Assembly (NCBI GenBank): GCA_039621445.1 | Contig: CP154956.1 | Span: 71,918,914-71,982,913 of the forward strand | Direction: 5' to 3' | DNA from: Euglena gracilis | Lineage: Eukaryota; Euglenida; Euglenophyceae; Euglenales | Length of the DNA stretch: 64,000 bases | In this document: positions 24,623 through 36,600 of the stretch, one piece after another | How positions within the stretch are numbered: position 1 is the stretch's first letter | How the letters are laid out: each line of letters begins with the position of its first letter | Translations under genes and position numbers: made by a program | Notes under the pieces: model-generated | Database searches by the model: none | What the model was told of the DNA's origin: nothing | The model's input: only the letters and a program-made list of their open reading frames with translations

Positions 24623-27600
24623 AGACTTCCTTTTTCTTGGACCCCCCCCCCCCAGAAGGAAGGGGAGTCTGCGATTGAGCCTGCGATTCCCAAGCCAAGC
24701 AAGCCAAGGGGTCTGGGTAGAGGTCGGGACGAAAATTCCCACTGCAAAGTTGGGGAGATTTTCGAAAATGGCCAATGCGAGGGAGAATGGGGGTTTTGGG
24801 GGGGGGGAGGCACTTTGACCCCGAAAATACAATGCCTCGATGATTGTTTTCGATAGTCAGGCACTTAACCTCTAGCATGAAGGCAGATGCCCATGCTTGA
24901 CCTGACTCACCGTCACCCCACACATTTTGAACCTTGCGCACACCATTCCCCCTGGGATATGGTCACGTCTGCGAACCTGTCAAGGTCCCACCCGTGAAAC
25001 TGTCAGGGTGTCATGATAGGACGTTGCCACGGTCTCTGGTAGTTATTCCTGTCCGGTGGACGTTTCGCAACAGTGGTGCAATAGCCCCCGGTGGAATGTG
25101 CGAGCCCTTCCAGCCTGTCCCCATCCACCGGCAGCCTCGTGGGTTTCGTCGTCACCGCTCGCTCCTGACACCTTTGCCATGGGCGACGGTGGGTGTACTA
25201 TACTGCTCTTCGACGTGCCCCCAGACCAGTGTGATGGGCGGTGTGGAGCAGGCTGGTTTCGTTATTGGTCACTCAAATTTTTCGCTTTGATTTTATGCAT
25301 ATTTGTTGGGAGGCACTCCAGTAAGGGGGTTAGCATTAAATGCAACCTTGTAGTTACCTCCGGAGACTGTCACGCTCGACACCTGTCTCAGGTTCCTGCC
25401 CGGGAAACTGTCAGGTCAGTATCCCAGGGTGGGGGCCGTGTGCATGTGCGTGTGACAGTCATTGTTCTCGTTCACTCGCTCGCGTTCAGCTTCTTCGCAA
25501 TTTGTAATTTAGTAATCTTTCAATTTATTTTCTGGCCTCTAAGGTTTGCCGAAAATGCTGCCTTGCTCATACACCGCATGCCTGCGACATATTCGCTGCC
25601 CCCTGGGCGTTATAATTGTGTCTGCTGGCTGTCCCCCTCCCCTCCACTGACCACTTCATCATCAGCCTTGTTGGCCAACAACATGACTGATGTCCGTGTT
25701 GTACATCAGTCCCCCTGGCGACCTAACCCACGGCGTGGCAATCAACTCGTAAACCCCGGGCCCCTCTCCCCTCAAGGCTGCGACCAGCTCGACTGGTGCA
25801 TGCAAAACCAAGGCGCCTTTCGTGCCGGTGCTCACCGGACATATTTCTCCCGGGCTGCACCACTTTCGCACAATTTGTTGCTTCCGAACTTTCTCGTTTT
25901 GCTGTTGCTTCCGAACGAACTTTCTCACAGGTCTGGTGAGCCGGGCTGGCTGCGGCCTCCATAGAAATTTCAATTTATTCTTTTGCCCTGATGGCCGAGT
26001 GGTTTCGCTGCAGGTTCAATTTGCGGGACCTGCCAGGTTTTGTAATCCCCCCAGTATTCTATTGAAAGAATCCTGTGCAAATTGCATTTTTGATTAAAAA
26101 TTTGCATATTTTGACATCTTTCGCTTAAAAAGAACACCATCAAGGTGTTCATATGGGGCTTCATAATGCTCGTGTCAATTTTGATATATGAGTGTTACAA
26201 CGATGAAATGTTGGATGTTGAAACATTTTGAGTGCAAGAATGCATTCAAAAGTTTTCAATTGTGTAACCGAAGATAGCTTTCTCCATTCCCTTCTTTGCC
26301 TTTGACCTTTTTTTAAAAAAAATGTTAAAACTTTTCATAACTTTAATTGATCTGCTGAAATTGTTATTTGCAAATTAATATCTTCACAGCGGTTTCACCG
26401 TTTGGAAACGGTGGGCAGTGTGGAAGAAGGAGTTCCAACGTCGCCAATATTTCCACAAGACTGTGGAAAATGTGTCCCAAGAGAAAACGATGTAAGAGGT
26501 GAATCACCGATGTGACTGGCCAATAAAACAATACGAAAGAAGATGAGCTTTGGGTCAAGTTCGCATGTTCCATTGTCGCTTGTTCATAAATTGTAGTAAT
26601 CTACCCCGATTTTGAGGCAGTCTGGAAGGTAAAATGGTATTTTACCAAACAGCCCAGTTCACTACCCGGTCACACCTGAAATCAATTTTGGAGTGACACA
26701 AATTGGGTTGGCAATGGCCTTTCAAATTGTCTGAAAACATTTTCATGAGGAGTGAGCCAATTATCAGCCGTTGTTTATTGATGTTATTTTTTTTGAATTT
26801 TAAATTGGCACAACTTTCTACAAAAGAGCTGTGTTATCCCTGTTGGGGATTGGGGATGCTCTGTTGCGCACAAACCCATTAAATACCACTGTCCAATGCT
26901 CCAGGAGCACTCCGTAAGGTTAAGCGCCAGAAATTTGGTGGCATATTTGGCTGCTGACCGCGGTCAGCAGAACCTCAAGCTGGGGGCTCGAGCTGTTGGC
27001 AGGGTATTTTGGGGAACAGAACGTGAGCCAATATTTATGAGTCGGAAATGAGCCTATAATACCTGCTTTATGCAGCAATGACATTTCCGCTTCAAACCAT
27101 TCATTTTCGCTTTCTGAACCATTTTGGTTGATTTTGGGGGGTTCCAACAAAATCATTATTCAAGACGCAGCACTTTGAATGGTCTCCGTCTCAAGACACA
27201 GACCTCATGCCTGAAGTCCGGCGTCTTAGATGCAAACCCTGTCCTGAGTCCCTGCACCTAAGACGCGGACTTAAGGGCAAAAGTGCAAAACACCCGATCC
27301 GTGCGCAAAAGTTTTCGGAACGTAGGCAAATATTTTTGAGTGCCAAACATTTTTGAGATAACGTGTGAACAAATTTTTAACATGTGCAAACATTTTTGAG
27401 ATAAAGTGCAAAAATATTGACCAAAAGTGCAAATAAATATGGTGTGGAGTGCGAAAGAATCGGGCGTTAGGTTTAGTAGTACGTTCATTTGAATGTTTTG
27501 AATGCTTGTGCTCCTATGAGAGTGCAGCCAGTGAAAATGCTAAAAGACCCATATGAAAATGGCAAGTTGGGAATAACCCCCCAGACACAGGCCTCCCATG

Positions 27601-27773
27601 CCAGCAGCACACCTGACCTTTGATACAATCCGATCAATACAATACAATGTTTGTGTGTGTGTGTGTGTGGAGCAAAAATAAATCGCAATTACACGCTAAT
27701 TCCCCAGCCCCCCCCAATCAAACAATTGACAAACCACCTTTGTGCTTTTGGTGTTTTTTTTCTATTTTTCCCG

Positions 27774-27926
27774 TTAAAGGCAATTTTCAAAAATTTTCGG
27801 CGCTTCGCGCCGAAAAGATATACCCGGTGCCTCCGGTGCGGGACCCCCCCCCGGGGGGGGGGGGCCGGCCCACCCACCCCCCCCCCCCCGGGGGGGGGGG
27901 GGTCAGGTGACTTAAAAAGAAGCCTG
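27774..27926. mobile_element. Inverted-repeat element, family A copy 2 (inverted, truncated)
   Basis: The reverse complement of this segment follows 7088-7245 closely: CAGGCTTCTTTTTAAG, GTCACCTGAC, C/G runs, GGTGGGT, CACCGG/GCCGG, GGTATA, the GGCGC-stem, AAAATTGCCTTTAACGGG. The second terminal repeat is missing here. The stem reads GGCGC-TTC-GCGCC. Confidence 0.85.
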
Positions 27927-28826
27927 GCCACACTTTTATTTGGTTCAATTGGTAAACATGTATGTGCAGCCATTTGCTTCTGGTCCCCCCTTTGGGCTTT
28001 GGGCGAACGGTGAACAGGTGGTTGGTGAATACCTTGGAAATAGCGGTAAAAATTTTGGCAGCCTTCAATGGGCCATGCTGCTACCAAGCTCTTCTTGTTC
28101 AGTGCTTCATCACCCTGTGATTTTTTTTAAAAAAAAACAGCAGGAGCTGGAACATGTGTTTCTGGTCAACAGAATGCAAATTCTGGTCAGTTGGCAGGCC
28201 ATCACCAGGGTGGGTGTGCTTTCACCTCTCAGAACCCCACCCAGGGAAGGGGTAGCAATTTTTTAAAGAGCACACCATTTTTGTCGACAAATTTGGCTTT
28301 TTGGGGGGGAAGCCTGAACCCCACCCCAGGGGGGGACTGATGGTCCCCCCCAAAAGTGACTGACATGCCTTTAGGATTGTGATGCAGGTCCGACCTGAAA
28401 TTCGGGCATCAGCCCAGCAGACAAAAAGGAGGATGCATTTGATTTGGTAGAGGAGTGCCCCCCCCCCCCCCCGACCACGGGGTGCCCCCCCCACCTACCA
28501 AGGGGGGTATGGACCAACTGGGAGGGGGGCACCTTCAAAAGACAGATTCGTTTTTGGTGCTTTGCACCAAAAATTTCTGGCTGTTGAACTGTTTTTTCTG
28601 GCTATTTTTTGAAAAAAACTTTGGCTGGTTGCTTTTTTTTTCCGCCCCAAATGCCCAAAATTGCATTTTGGGTCGATTTTGGGAGTCAGAATGTTTGGGG
28701 TCAAGTCCCCCATCCCCCCCCCCAGGGTGGAATGCACAAAGGGGGCAGGGCGGGTGGTCCGGGACATACATTGTTTAAGGTGTGACCCATGGAGGTTAGG
28801 CAGGGGGGAGCTGTGGGCCCCCGGTG

Positions 28827-28913
28827 AAGTTCACCGGTGAACATTCACGGGGGGGGAGGGGGTGCCCTCAACCGGTGAACTTCACCGGTGAACCTTCACC
28901 AGTGAACTTCATT
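28827..28913. repeat. Cluster of TTCACCGGTGAA palindromes
   Basis: GTTCACCGGTGAAC-type palindromes occur at 28828-28842 and 28873-28894, with a variant CTTCACCAGTGAACTTC at 28896-28911. A single TTCACCAGTGAA recurs at 29213-29224, just before the MYST gene. Confidence 0.8.
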
Positions 28914-29390
28914 GTTTTGAGAGTTGGGGGTGATATTTCAATGGGCGATATTGGCAAAACTTGCCAAATGCCATTTTTGGCCATTTTCAACCAAAATGAG
29001 GAGCCCAGATAACCGCGGCGAGGACAAGAAAAAAGGCATCAGTATCAGTCCAATGCTTCATGCATGCCGATGGGGGGGGTAACCCCCCCCCAGAACACCA
29101 TGCCCCCCATATGAGACCCCCCCCCCCTGGGATTCTGCAAGGCACCTTGCCCACGTATCGCGGTGATGACTGCGGTGTGGGCTCCTCCACAAAAAATGTT
29201 CGAGTAGTGAATTTCACCAGTGAATATATATGGTTGGTATCAGGCGGGTCCTTGGGGTGTGGATGCCGGCTGCTTCTGTCTCTCTCCTCCATATGGCTCG
29301 GCCAACGACGCCACCCGTTCTGTCACCCCAGTCTCGCGTCCCGTCCCCCCCCCCCCAGACCTGCAGCTTTGCCGGCCCCGGCCAGCCAGT

Positions 29391-30502
29391 ATGGCGGAGC
29401 GGCACGCGCTGCCCCGGCCGCGGCGCGGCGGCCACCCCCACCTGGACGTCGGCCAGAGCGTCGTCTGCCTGTGCTCCGCGGACGATTGCTACCACGTGGC
29501 CCGCGTGCTGCGCACGGCGGAGACGGCGGAGGAGGAGCGCTACTACGTGCACTACCTGAACCAGCCCACCCGCCTGGACGAGTGGATCACGGCGGGGGCG
29601 CCACTGCAGGGCTCCCCTGGGGGGCGTGTGTCCAACGGGAACCTCTTCCCTGGGGACCATCCATGTTCAGGGGCCAAAGCAACGTCTCCCACCGTGTCTG
29701 TCCCTGTGGCACAATTGCCCCGCGGAACAACGGAAGAACCAACTCTCCCTGCTTGCCTTTTCATCCTCAACGCCAAAGCTGGCCACGGCCACTCTTTTGG
29801 ACCTATCCCTGTGCACTATGATGTGTTGTGGAGCCTGCTGTCAGTTCTGCATCCCAGATCAGGGGGTCGCTCAAGTCGAAGTGGATCCCATCACCCCCGG
29901 GGGGGTCCAGCCAGCGAGCAGCCTTTTCTCAGCCCCGGACCCCCCATCTACGAGTTTTTAATTGTTTTCCAGCCCCCCAAAGGGCGACACAACAGATTTT
30001 TGGCCTTTTGGGCAAAAAAATGGGTCAGATTTGGACTGGCCATGGCGAATTCTGGATCAAAAAAAATCGATTTTTTGTAATAATTCCCAGTTCGACTTGG
30101 GGGCGGGCCCAGTTCCGCCCGGGCACCCCATGGGGGGGGGGGGGGCAGCCAGAGCCTTTTTCCAGTCGCTTAAAATTTTGGTTGGTTGGAAGGTTGTGAT
30201 AGGTCACTATTTCTTAAGTCGGTGGGCGTTGCCTCCCCTGATGTCAACCTGGCGCCCCCCGGGCGGCGGACCGCATCGACTTCGAGTGCGAGCCTGAGCT
30301 GTTTGAGGACTCTGCAGAGCGGAAGACGCGGTCGCAGCGCCGCCGGATGGACGACCGCGCTGAGGGGCCAATGAGCCCAGAGCAAGGGGTAAGTCATGGA
30401 CGGACGGAGGAGGTGTGTGCCATGTGTGCGTGCGAGTATGTGCGTGGGTGTGCGCAGGTGTTCATGCCAGTGATGTATGTGTGTGTGTTGTGTGTGCGTG
30501 CG

Positions 30503-30534
<32 letters not shown>

Positions 30535-30570
30535 TGCGTGTGTGTGTGTGCGCGTGCGTGCGTGTTTGTG

Positions 30571-30602
<32 letters not shown>

Positions 30603-33600
30603 TGTGTGTGCGTGTGCGTGTGCGTGTGCGTGTGTGTGTGTGTGCGCGCGCCTGTGCATGTGTTTGTGCGTGTGTGTGCGCGCGTGTGGGCGGGTGGGTT
30701 CCCCATCACGCTGTGCAAACGGTGGAGGCGGGTTGGGAAAGCACATCCAAATTCCAAAGTTCAAAGTACAAAGACAGTTCTGGAGTGCAAGATATGGCAG
30801 CGAGGCGGTGCGTTGGCTCCATTGGCAAGCAGTTATCGAAAGCCTTGTTTAGGTAGGTCTCAATCAGCAGGGCGCCTCAGAGGTGTGTTTAAGCATCCCC
30901 TCATTGTTTGTGCATTCTGGTTAAGAACCCAACGACCTTCTCATTGCTGAGGTGTGGGGTTTGGCTGGTGCTTGCCCTTCCCGTGTGCATTCCTCCAATA
31001 CAGCACGTGAAGAACATCGAGTCCATCGTGTTCGGCTTCCACACCTTTTACCAGGTGGCCACTTTGTCTGGCTGTCCCATAAGATGATATTCTGTTGGGT
31101 ATGTTGGGCCTCACAACGTGTGGGGTGTGGACCTCATTTCTGTCAGAAAGCCACCAGGATATGTCCCTGCAGGCGCAATCCCCAAAGATATTGGGTTCGG
31201 TGTCGTGCACATAAAAAAGAGGTCTACAAGCAACATTCCTCAAGGGTCACAGCATCCCTCCCCAGGTTGTTCCTGAAAAGAACCCTGCACCACCAGGTTG
31301 AAGGTTCCCTGGGGTTGTGACAGAAGCCTGACGGGACCCTTTGAGATTGGTGACCTGAGGACCAATGCATCCCTGGTCTTGGATCCCCAGGGGGTGTTGG
31401 GCCGTGCGTGCTGCCTGGAGGAGGGATTTTTCCTCCATCTTTGGCCCGAGGCGATTCCCCACTTGGCTCAGTTGGTCCCCCCCCCCCGACCCAAGGGGGT
31501 GGGTGGGTGGGTGGTGTGGGCCCTCGTGTGCCTCCTGGGTCCTGAATGAAACCTCTGGATGGGTGGGATGGAATGGGCCAATGAGATTGCAGATGGCATA
31601 CGGATGGATGCACATATGCACATATGCACGCTGCACGGCACACATGGCAGTGGAGGGAGGGCCAGGCGGCGGTACTACTCACCCTACCCGGAGGCGTACA
31701 TCGGGGACGCCAAGCAGCTCTTCATCTGTGAGTTCTGCCTGAAGTACTTCCCCCGGAAGGTCCGCCCCGGCTGACCCAGTGCCGCCCCTGTTCGATTTTC
31801 ATCTGTGAGGGCAGTGTGCTGGAGCCCATTCCCTCCACAGGGGACACTCACAATGAAAGAGATTCCATTTTTAAAAGTGAAGTCTAAAAGTTGCTCAATT
31901 TGCACAATGTCTCGTTTTGAGAGTGTCATCTCCCTCTTATTTAATCCCTTGCCTGTGGCTGGGCCACGGGACACTTCTGGTGGAGGCAGGGTTCCCTCTG
32001 AAAACAAGGCCATTTTTCCCCAGCTCCAGAAGATGTTCGATTGGACCCAGACCCTAAAATCTGAAAAGTTATTTGCGCAATCGCGCAGTCGCACAAGTCT
32101 CTCAGGCTGATTTTTTTCTGCTTCACTTCTTGCTGCAAAATGTGTGTTCGGCTGCGGCGCTGCCGACTATTTTTCAGTGCCCCAGGAGATTTATCAGCCA
32201 TTGGCACGCTTTTGGCGTTCGACAGAGACGATGTTTTGCAGCCCGAGTGTCATGAAGAACGCGCGAAAACCACGAAAAGGGGGCTGATTGGCAGTTCCTG
32301 CGACCATTTTTTGTTCTTGATGCTGGAAGCCTGGGAGTGTGCACAAAACCTCGTGAAAAATAGTCCTCCCATTTCAGTTTTTCAAACTGGCAAAAACCAG
32401 TGAAGGAATTTCTGAAACAGTCTCTCTTTGCCTGCCCCTGCACAGACTCTCGGACCAGGAGATGTGGACCAGTGAAGAAAATCCACTGCTGGTGCTGCTG
32501 GTGCACCGGCTTCGGGGGTTTGAGAGGTTCCACAGAGTTACGGCATCAGTTTCAGTACTCACGATCGGCCAACGGGGAAGGGCCGTGGCAGACGGCGGTG
32601 GAAGACGTGCAGAAGGATCTGTTTCAGGGGCCCCCAGCAGACATTCATTTAGTGTGGTACACCAACGTTGTCATTTTGTGGTTCACTGTGGACACCAAAA
32701 ATTTTTTTGTGGTTCACCTGTGGACACCAAAAAAAATATTTTTGGTTCACATGTGGACACCAAACATTTGGGTCAAAAAAATTGATTTTTCTAAAATTTC
32801 TCGAAAATGGTAGGGAGTCAAAGCAAACGTCCGGCGATCGGAATTGAAGCCCTTTGAAGCCCTGTCTAAGGATATTTTGATTTCCCTGCAACTCCCCGCC
32901 CAGCCCGAGTTACAACCATTTTTCGGCCAATTTGGGCTATTTTGTACAGTTTTGGCCTGTTTTGATTTCGCTGTTTCAGGCTATTTTTTTTTTGGTTAAA
33001 AAAGGTCGAAAAAATTCGAAAAAAATCGAAATTTTTTTTTTAGCTCGAAACAATGTTTCCCGGACCCGAAAGAACTATTTTTGAGCCAAAAATGAGCGTT
33101 TTCGACCCCCCCCCCCCGGAACCCATGCATTTGGGTGCAAATTTTTATATTGAGCCTCAAGAGGGTCCTAAAATACACACCCCGCGCGAATTTTTTTTGC
33201 CCCCCGCAGAGGGGGGGGGGGGGCGGGAATTTTTTTTGCCCCCCTCCTCCTGGGAGACCAGGTTTGACTTAGGCGGCGCGAATTGCCCACCCGATTTTTG
33301 CGTTTTTTGGCGTTTTTTGGCTGTTTTAAAAACAGCTAAAAGGGCACAAATATTTGAGCTGAGAGGGGTGTGTGGCGGCTTTAAGCAAAAATTTTATGAA
33401 AGTGGTTTTGCGCGGTATTCCGCTTAACCGATTTCCGATTGTGTGTGAGTTGTGTGAGTTGGGGGTGTACTAGAACTGTTTGAAATGGGTGGAAAAACAC
33501 TGACTTTGAACGGGTGTGACATGGGGCTGTGTGTCCATGGCTTATGTTAATAACAGTATTTGAGAGACGAGTGAACAATGCAAGTGTGTGCGGATAACCG

Positions 33601-36600
33601 CGTAAAACGAAACAAGAGGGGACAGACGACATAGTTAAACGTTTACGCGGTAATCCGCGCACAATGCACTTGTACGCGGATAACCGCGTACAAGTGCAAA
33701 CAAAGCACGGTACGCGGATTACCGCGTACAATAACACAAACAGTTGATGACTGGTGGGAGGGAATCCGCCTGCTGTGTGTGTATACGTGTTGAGTGTAAA
33801 GCGACTGGGTGTAAGCGGGAATCCGTGTGGCCGGGTTGAGGGTGAGCAGAAAAAGCAAAGCATTTGTGGACGATGGGATGGGGGTAGAAGATGGAAACCA
33901 CCCTAGAAAAGAAGTCTGCTGGTTTGTTGGCAAAGTTTTGCAACCCTACTTGTGACACCAGTCACAGGCGTGAATCTTTGCGGAGTACACGGACGACAGA
34001 CTTTGTTGCCAGGCTGCCAGGCAGTTTGCAACTGAATGGTGTCTGGAGTGTTGTGGTGAGTTTGAGGGGTGGAGGTTTATGGAAACCAGGGAGAGGAGAT
34101 TGCACCAACGGGGTTTGACCAAACAAAGAGAGATGGGCAGCCCTTAAACCTGGGCACTCAGAGCAGGGGTGGTTTCCAAAAGGACCGGACACACTTGCGC
34201 TGAGAGTGGTTACATGGATGGAAGCCAGATGCATCGGGTCAAACATCGACCCGTCGTTGGTTGAGAACGACCGCCTTCTGGGTTACCCCCCTTCCACACA
34301 GCTTCTGACGGTGGAGACCACCGTTGTCTCCTCCGGAAGCATGTTGCCGACCCCAAGGGAAGAAGAGCCAGTAAAAAAAGAGGTGGTTTGGGTATTCTGT
34401 CTGAATTTCAGCGAAAACTGCAGCTTTTCAAAGGAAAAATGCTGTAACACTCTTCCAAAAAGCAATTGAAAAGGCCTTGATTTTTTCAGAACTTGGAGGA
34501 CTCCTTCCCAAAACCCCCTGAAATTGTTCGACTGTTACCACCAGCTGCTGAAACAGGCGTTTCTCCGTCCGTATCTTGAATCACTTCTTCGTCGGCCTTC
34601 CCCAAACCCTGATTTTGGGCCACCAAGACCGTTGGGTTCCGGGTGGAGGGCTCTGGGAGGTGCTTCTGTTCCTCCTGAGAAATCAACCTCAGTTTTTTTG
34701 GCCGTTTTTCAGGACAGTAACAAAACACCTTCTCTACCGCAGCTCACCCGGCCTGGCAACTGACACGTGCGTTCCACTGCTGTCCCTGCAGCCACCCCTC
34801 CAGCACTAGCCAGGGGGAACATTACCGCCTCCTCATTGCAGAGGAGGGTGTCCACCTCCTGCTCAAATGCCAGGCGGGTTTCCGCCTGATCGGGTACTTG
34901 CTGTCCCGGTGCAGCAGCCACGGCTCCCTTTCAACCTGTCCCGCCCAACTGTCAAAAACGATGTCGCCACACGTCACCACTGACACCGACAATGCTGAGA
35001 CACCAAAATATCACAAACACAACCCACCAGGACAGCAACAAGCTCCACGCGGGTTTCCGCTCAAACCTCATCTGTGCGGAAACCCGCGCAAAGTAAAAGC
35101 GAAGTAAGCGGATAACCGCCCACTGCTACCATCCACCAATGTCTCAAAATCTCCTCCCTCTCCCCCAAACTTGTTCGTTAACAACTTCACGTGGTGACCG
35201 ACTTCTGGAGGTTTCTGCGCGTTCCCACTTCCCGCTCCCACGTGCCATCCACAAACACGAGCTGTTCTCATTCTCAAACCCTTCTGCGCGGGTTTCCGCC
35301 TGAGGAATCATCACTTCTGTACGCGGTAAACCGCCTAATCTCATTTTTACCTTTGTTCCCAGTCCAGTCCCCTCCGGTAGGCCAGCATCTCCTCATCGCA
35401 AAAACAAGTTTTGTGCGGTTTACCGCTTAAAACATCTCTTCCAAGAAATTGTAGCATCTGTTGGGCAGTGCTGTGTGTTCACCTCCCCCATCACTGGACG
35501 TCGGCACTCACGAGAGGTCCAAAAATGCGCGGGTTGCTTAAGCGGGTGCCTCTTCGTCACCTGCCACACTGTGTCACCCCCCCTCCAGAGGGGGGGTCCG
35601 GCAGCCTCACCAAACAACCGGGGCTCCGGTGGCCAGGTGTTCTCCCACCGTTTTCTGTTTTTCAAAATTTCAGGGCGTTCCAGGGGGGTGTTTTCCAAAA
35701 CCCCCCCTAAAACGACCATAAATTCTCAATATCGCCACTTTGTCAAAATGCTTAAAATGGACCCTTAACGACCCAAATTTTTGTGCTGGTGCCATCCTCT
35801 CAAAATTTCGGGCACAAAACAGTGAGTTTCGTAAACGGAAACCCGCGCACCCCAAGCGTGCAAAAAATCGCAAAAAATTTGGGCAATTCGCGCCGCCTAA
35901 GTTTGAAAGGGGTTGAACTCTTAATGGGACTTCACACAATGGACGGCCGAAAAGACCAGCATTGCAAATTTCGCAATAAATTATGATTTAAAAATTACAC
36001 ACCTGCAACAGTAATTTTTGAAAGGTTTTGGGGTCAGCGACCCCCTCCCATACCTCCCACACCCCTTTCGATTTTTTCGACTTTTTTTTGACCCGGAAGT
36101 TGAGAAGTTTCGGCGATCGAAAACTGGAGGTTGGAGGTCCCTCCGAGATTCCTATACAAGCCTGGGGTGTGATTCGCTGCCAATTGAGCCGGAGCCAAGG
36201 TCCACAATTTTGATTTTTTTTCGATCCTCAATCAAGTTTTGTGGACTACAAAATTTTTGTGGACACCAGAAAATTTTTTGTGTTTCACCTGTGGACACCC
36301 AAAAAAAAATTGTGGTTCACACGTCTTTTTTGTGAACCACATTCATTTAGTCTGGCCCCCAGTGTCTGGCCCCCAGAGGAGGGAGGTTTGTTTTCCGCCT
36401 TTCTCATGGAAAACAACGAGTGCTTTGCCACTGAATGGGATATTGAAACAGTTTACTTATTGCGCAATTGCGCCTGTGCCCAGTTTTTTTTTCTTCACCC
36501 CAAATATCTTTGTTGCAGACTGAGTAATGTTCCTCCTGATTTTCACGGGAATTGACGCTGCTGGGAAACTCTGCCTGTAGGCCGGCAGGATCCATTGTTG

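Larger units (their letters stand above)
24623..29390. other. Mostly AT-richer intergenic or intronic DNA, no gene seen
   Basis: 25.9-27.5 kb is the most AT-rich and least structured part of the window. A short frame at 25180-25240 (CTILLFDVPPDQ) might be one more exon but has no support. Positions 28.27-28.78 kb hold C/G-run element debris with a GGTGC-TTT-GCACC stem. Positions 28.82-28.92 kb hold repeated TTCACCGGTGAA palindromes. Confidence 0.6.

Noticed and set aside
25180-25240. Possible extra exon CTILLFDVPPDQ on +
   Set aside because: Too short, no splice pair that fits the neighbouring exons and no family match.
25985-26035. tRNA-like TGGCCGAGTGG followed by GGTTCAATTTG
   Set aside because: The A-box-like and B-box-like words are only about 13 bases apart and no cloverleaf can form.
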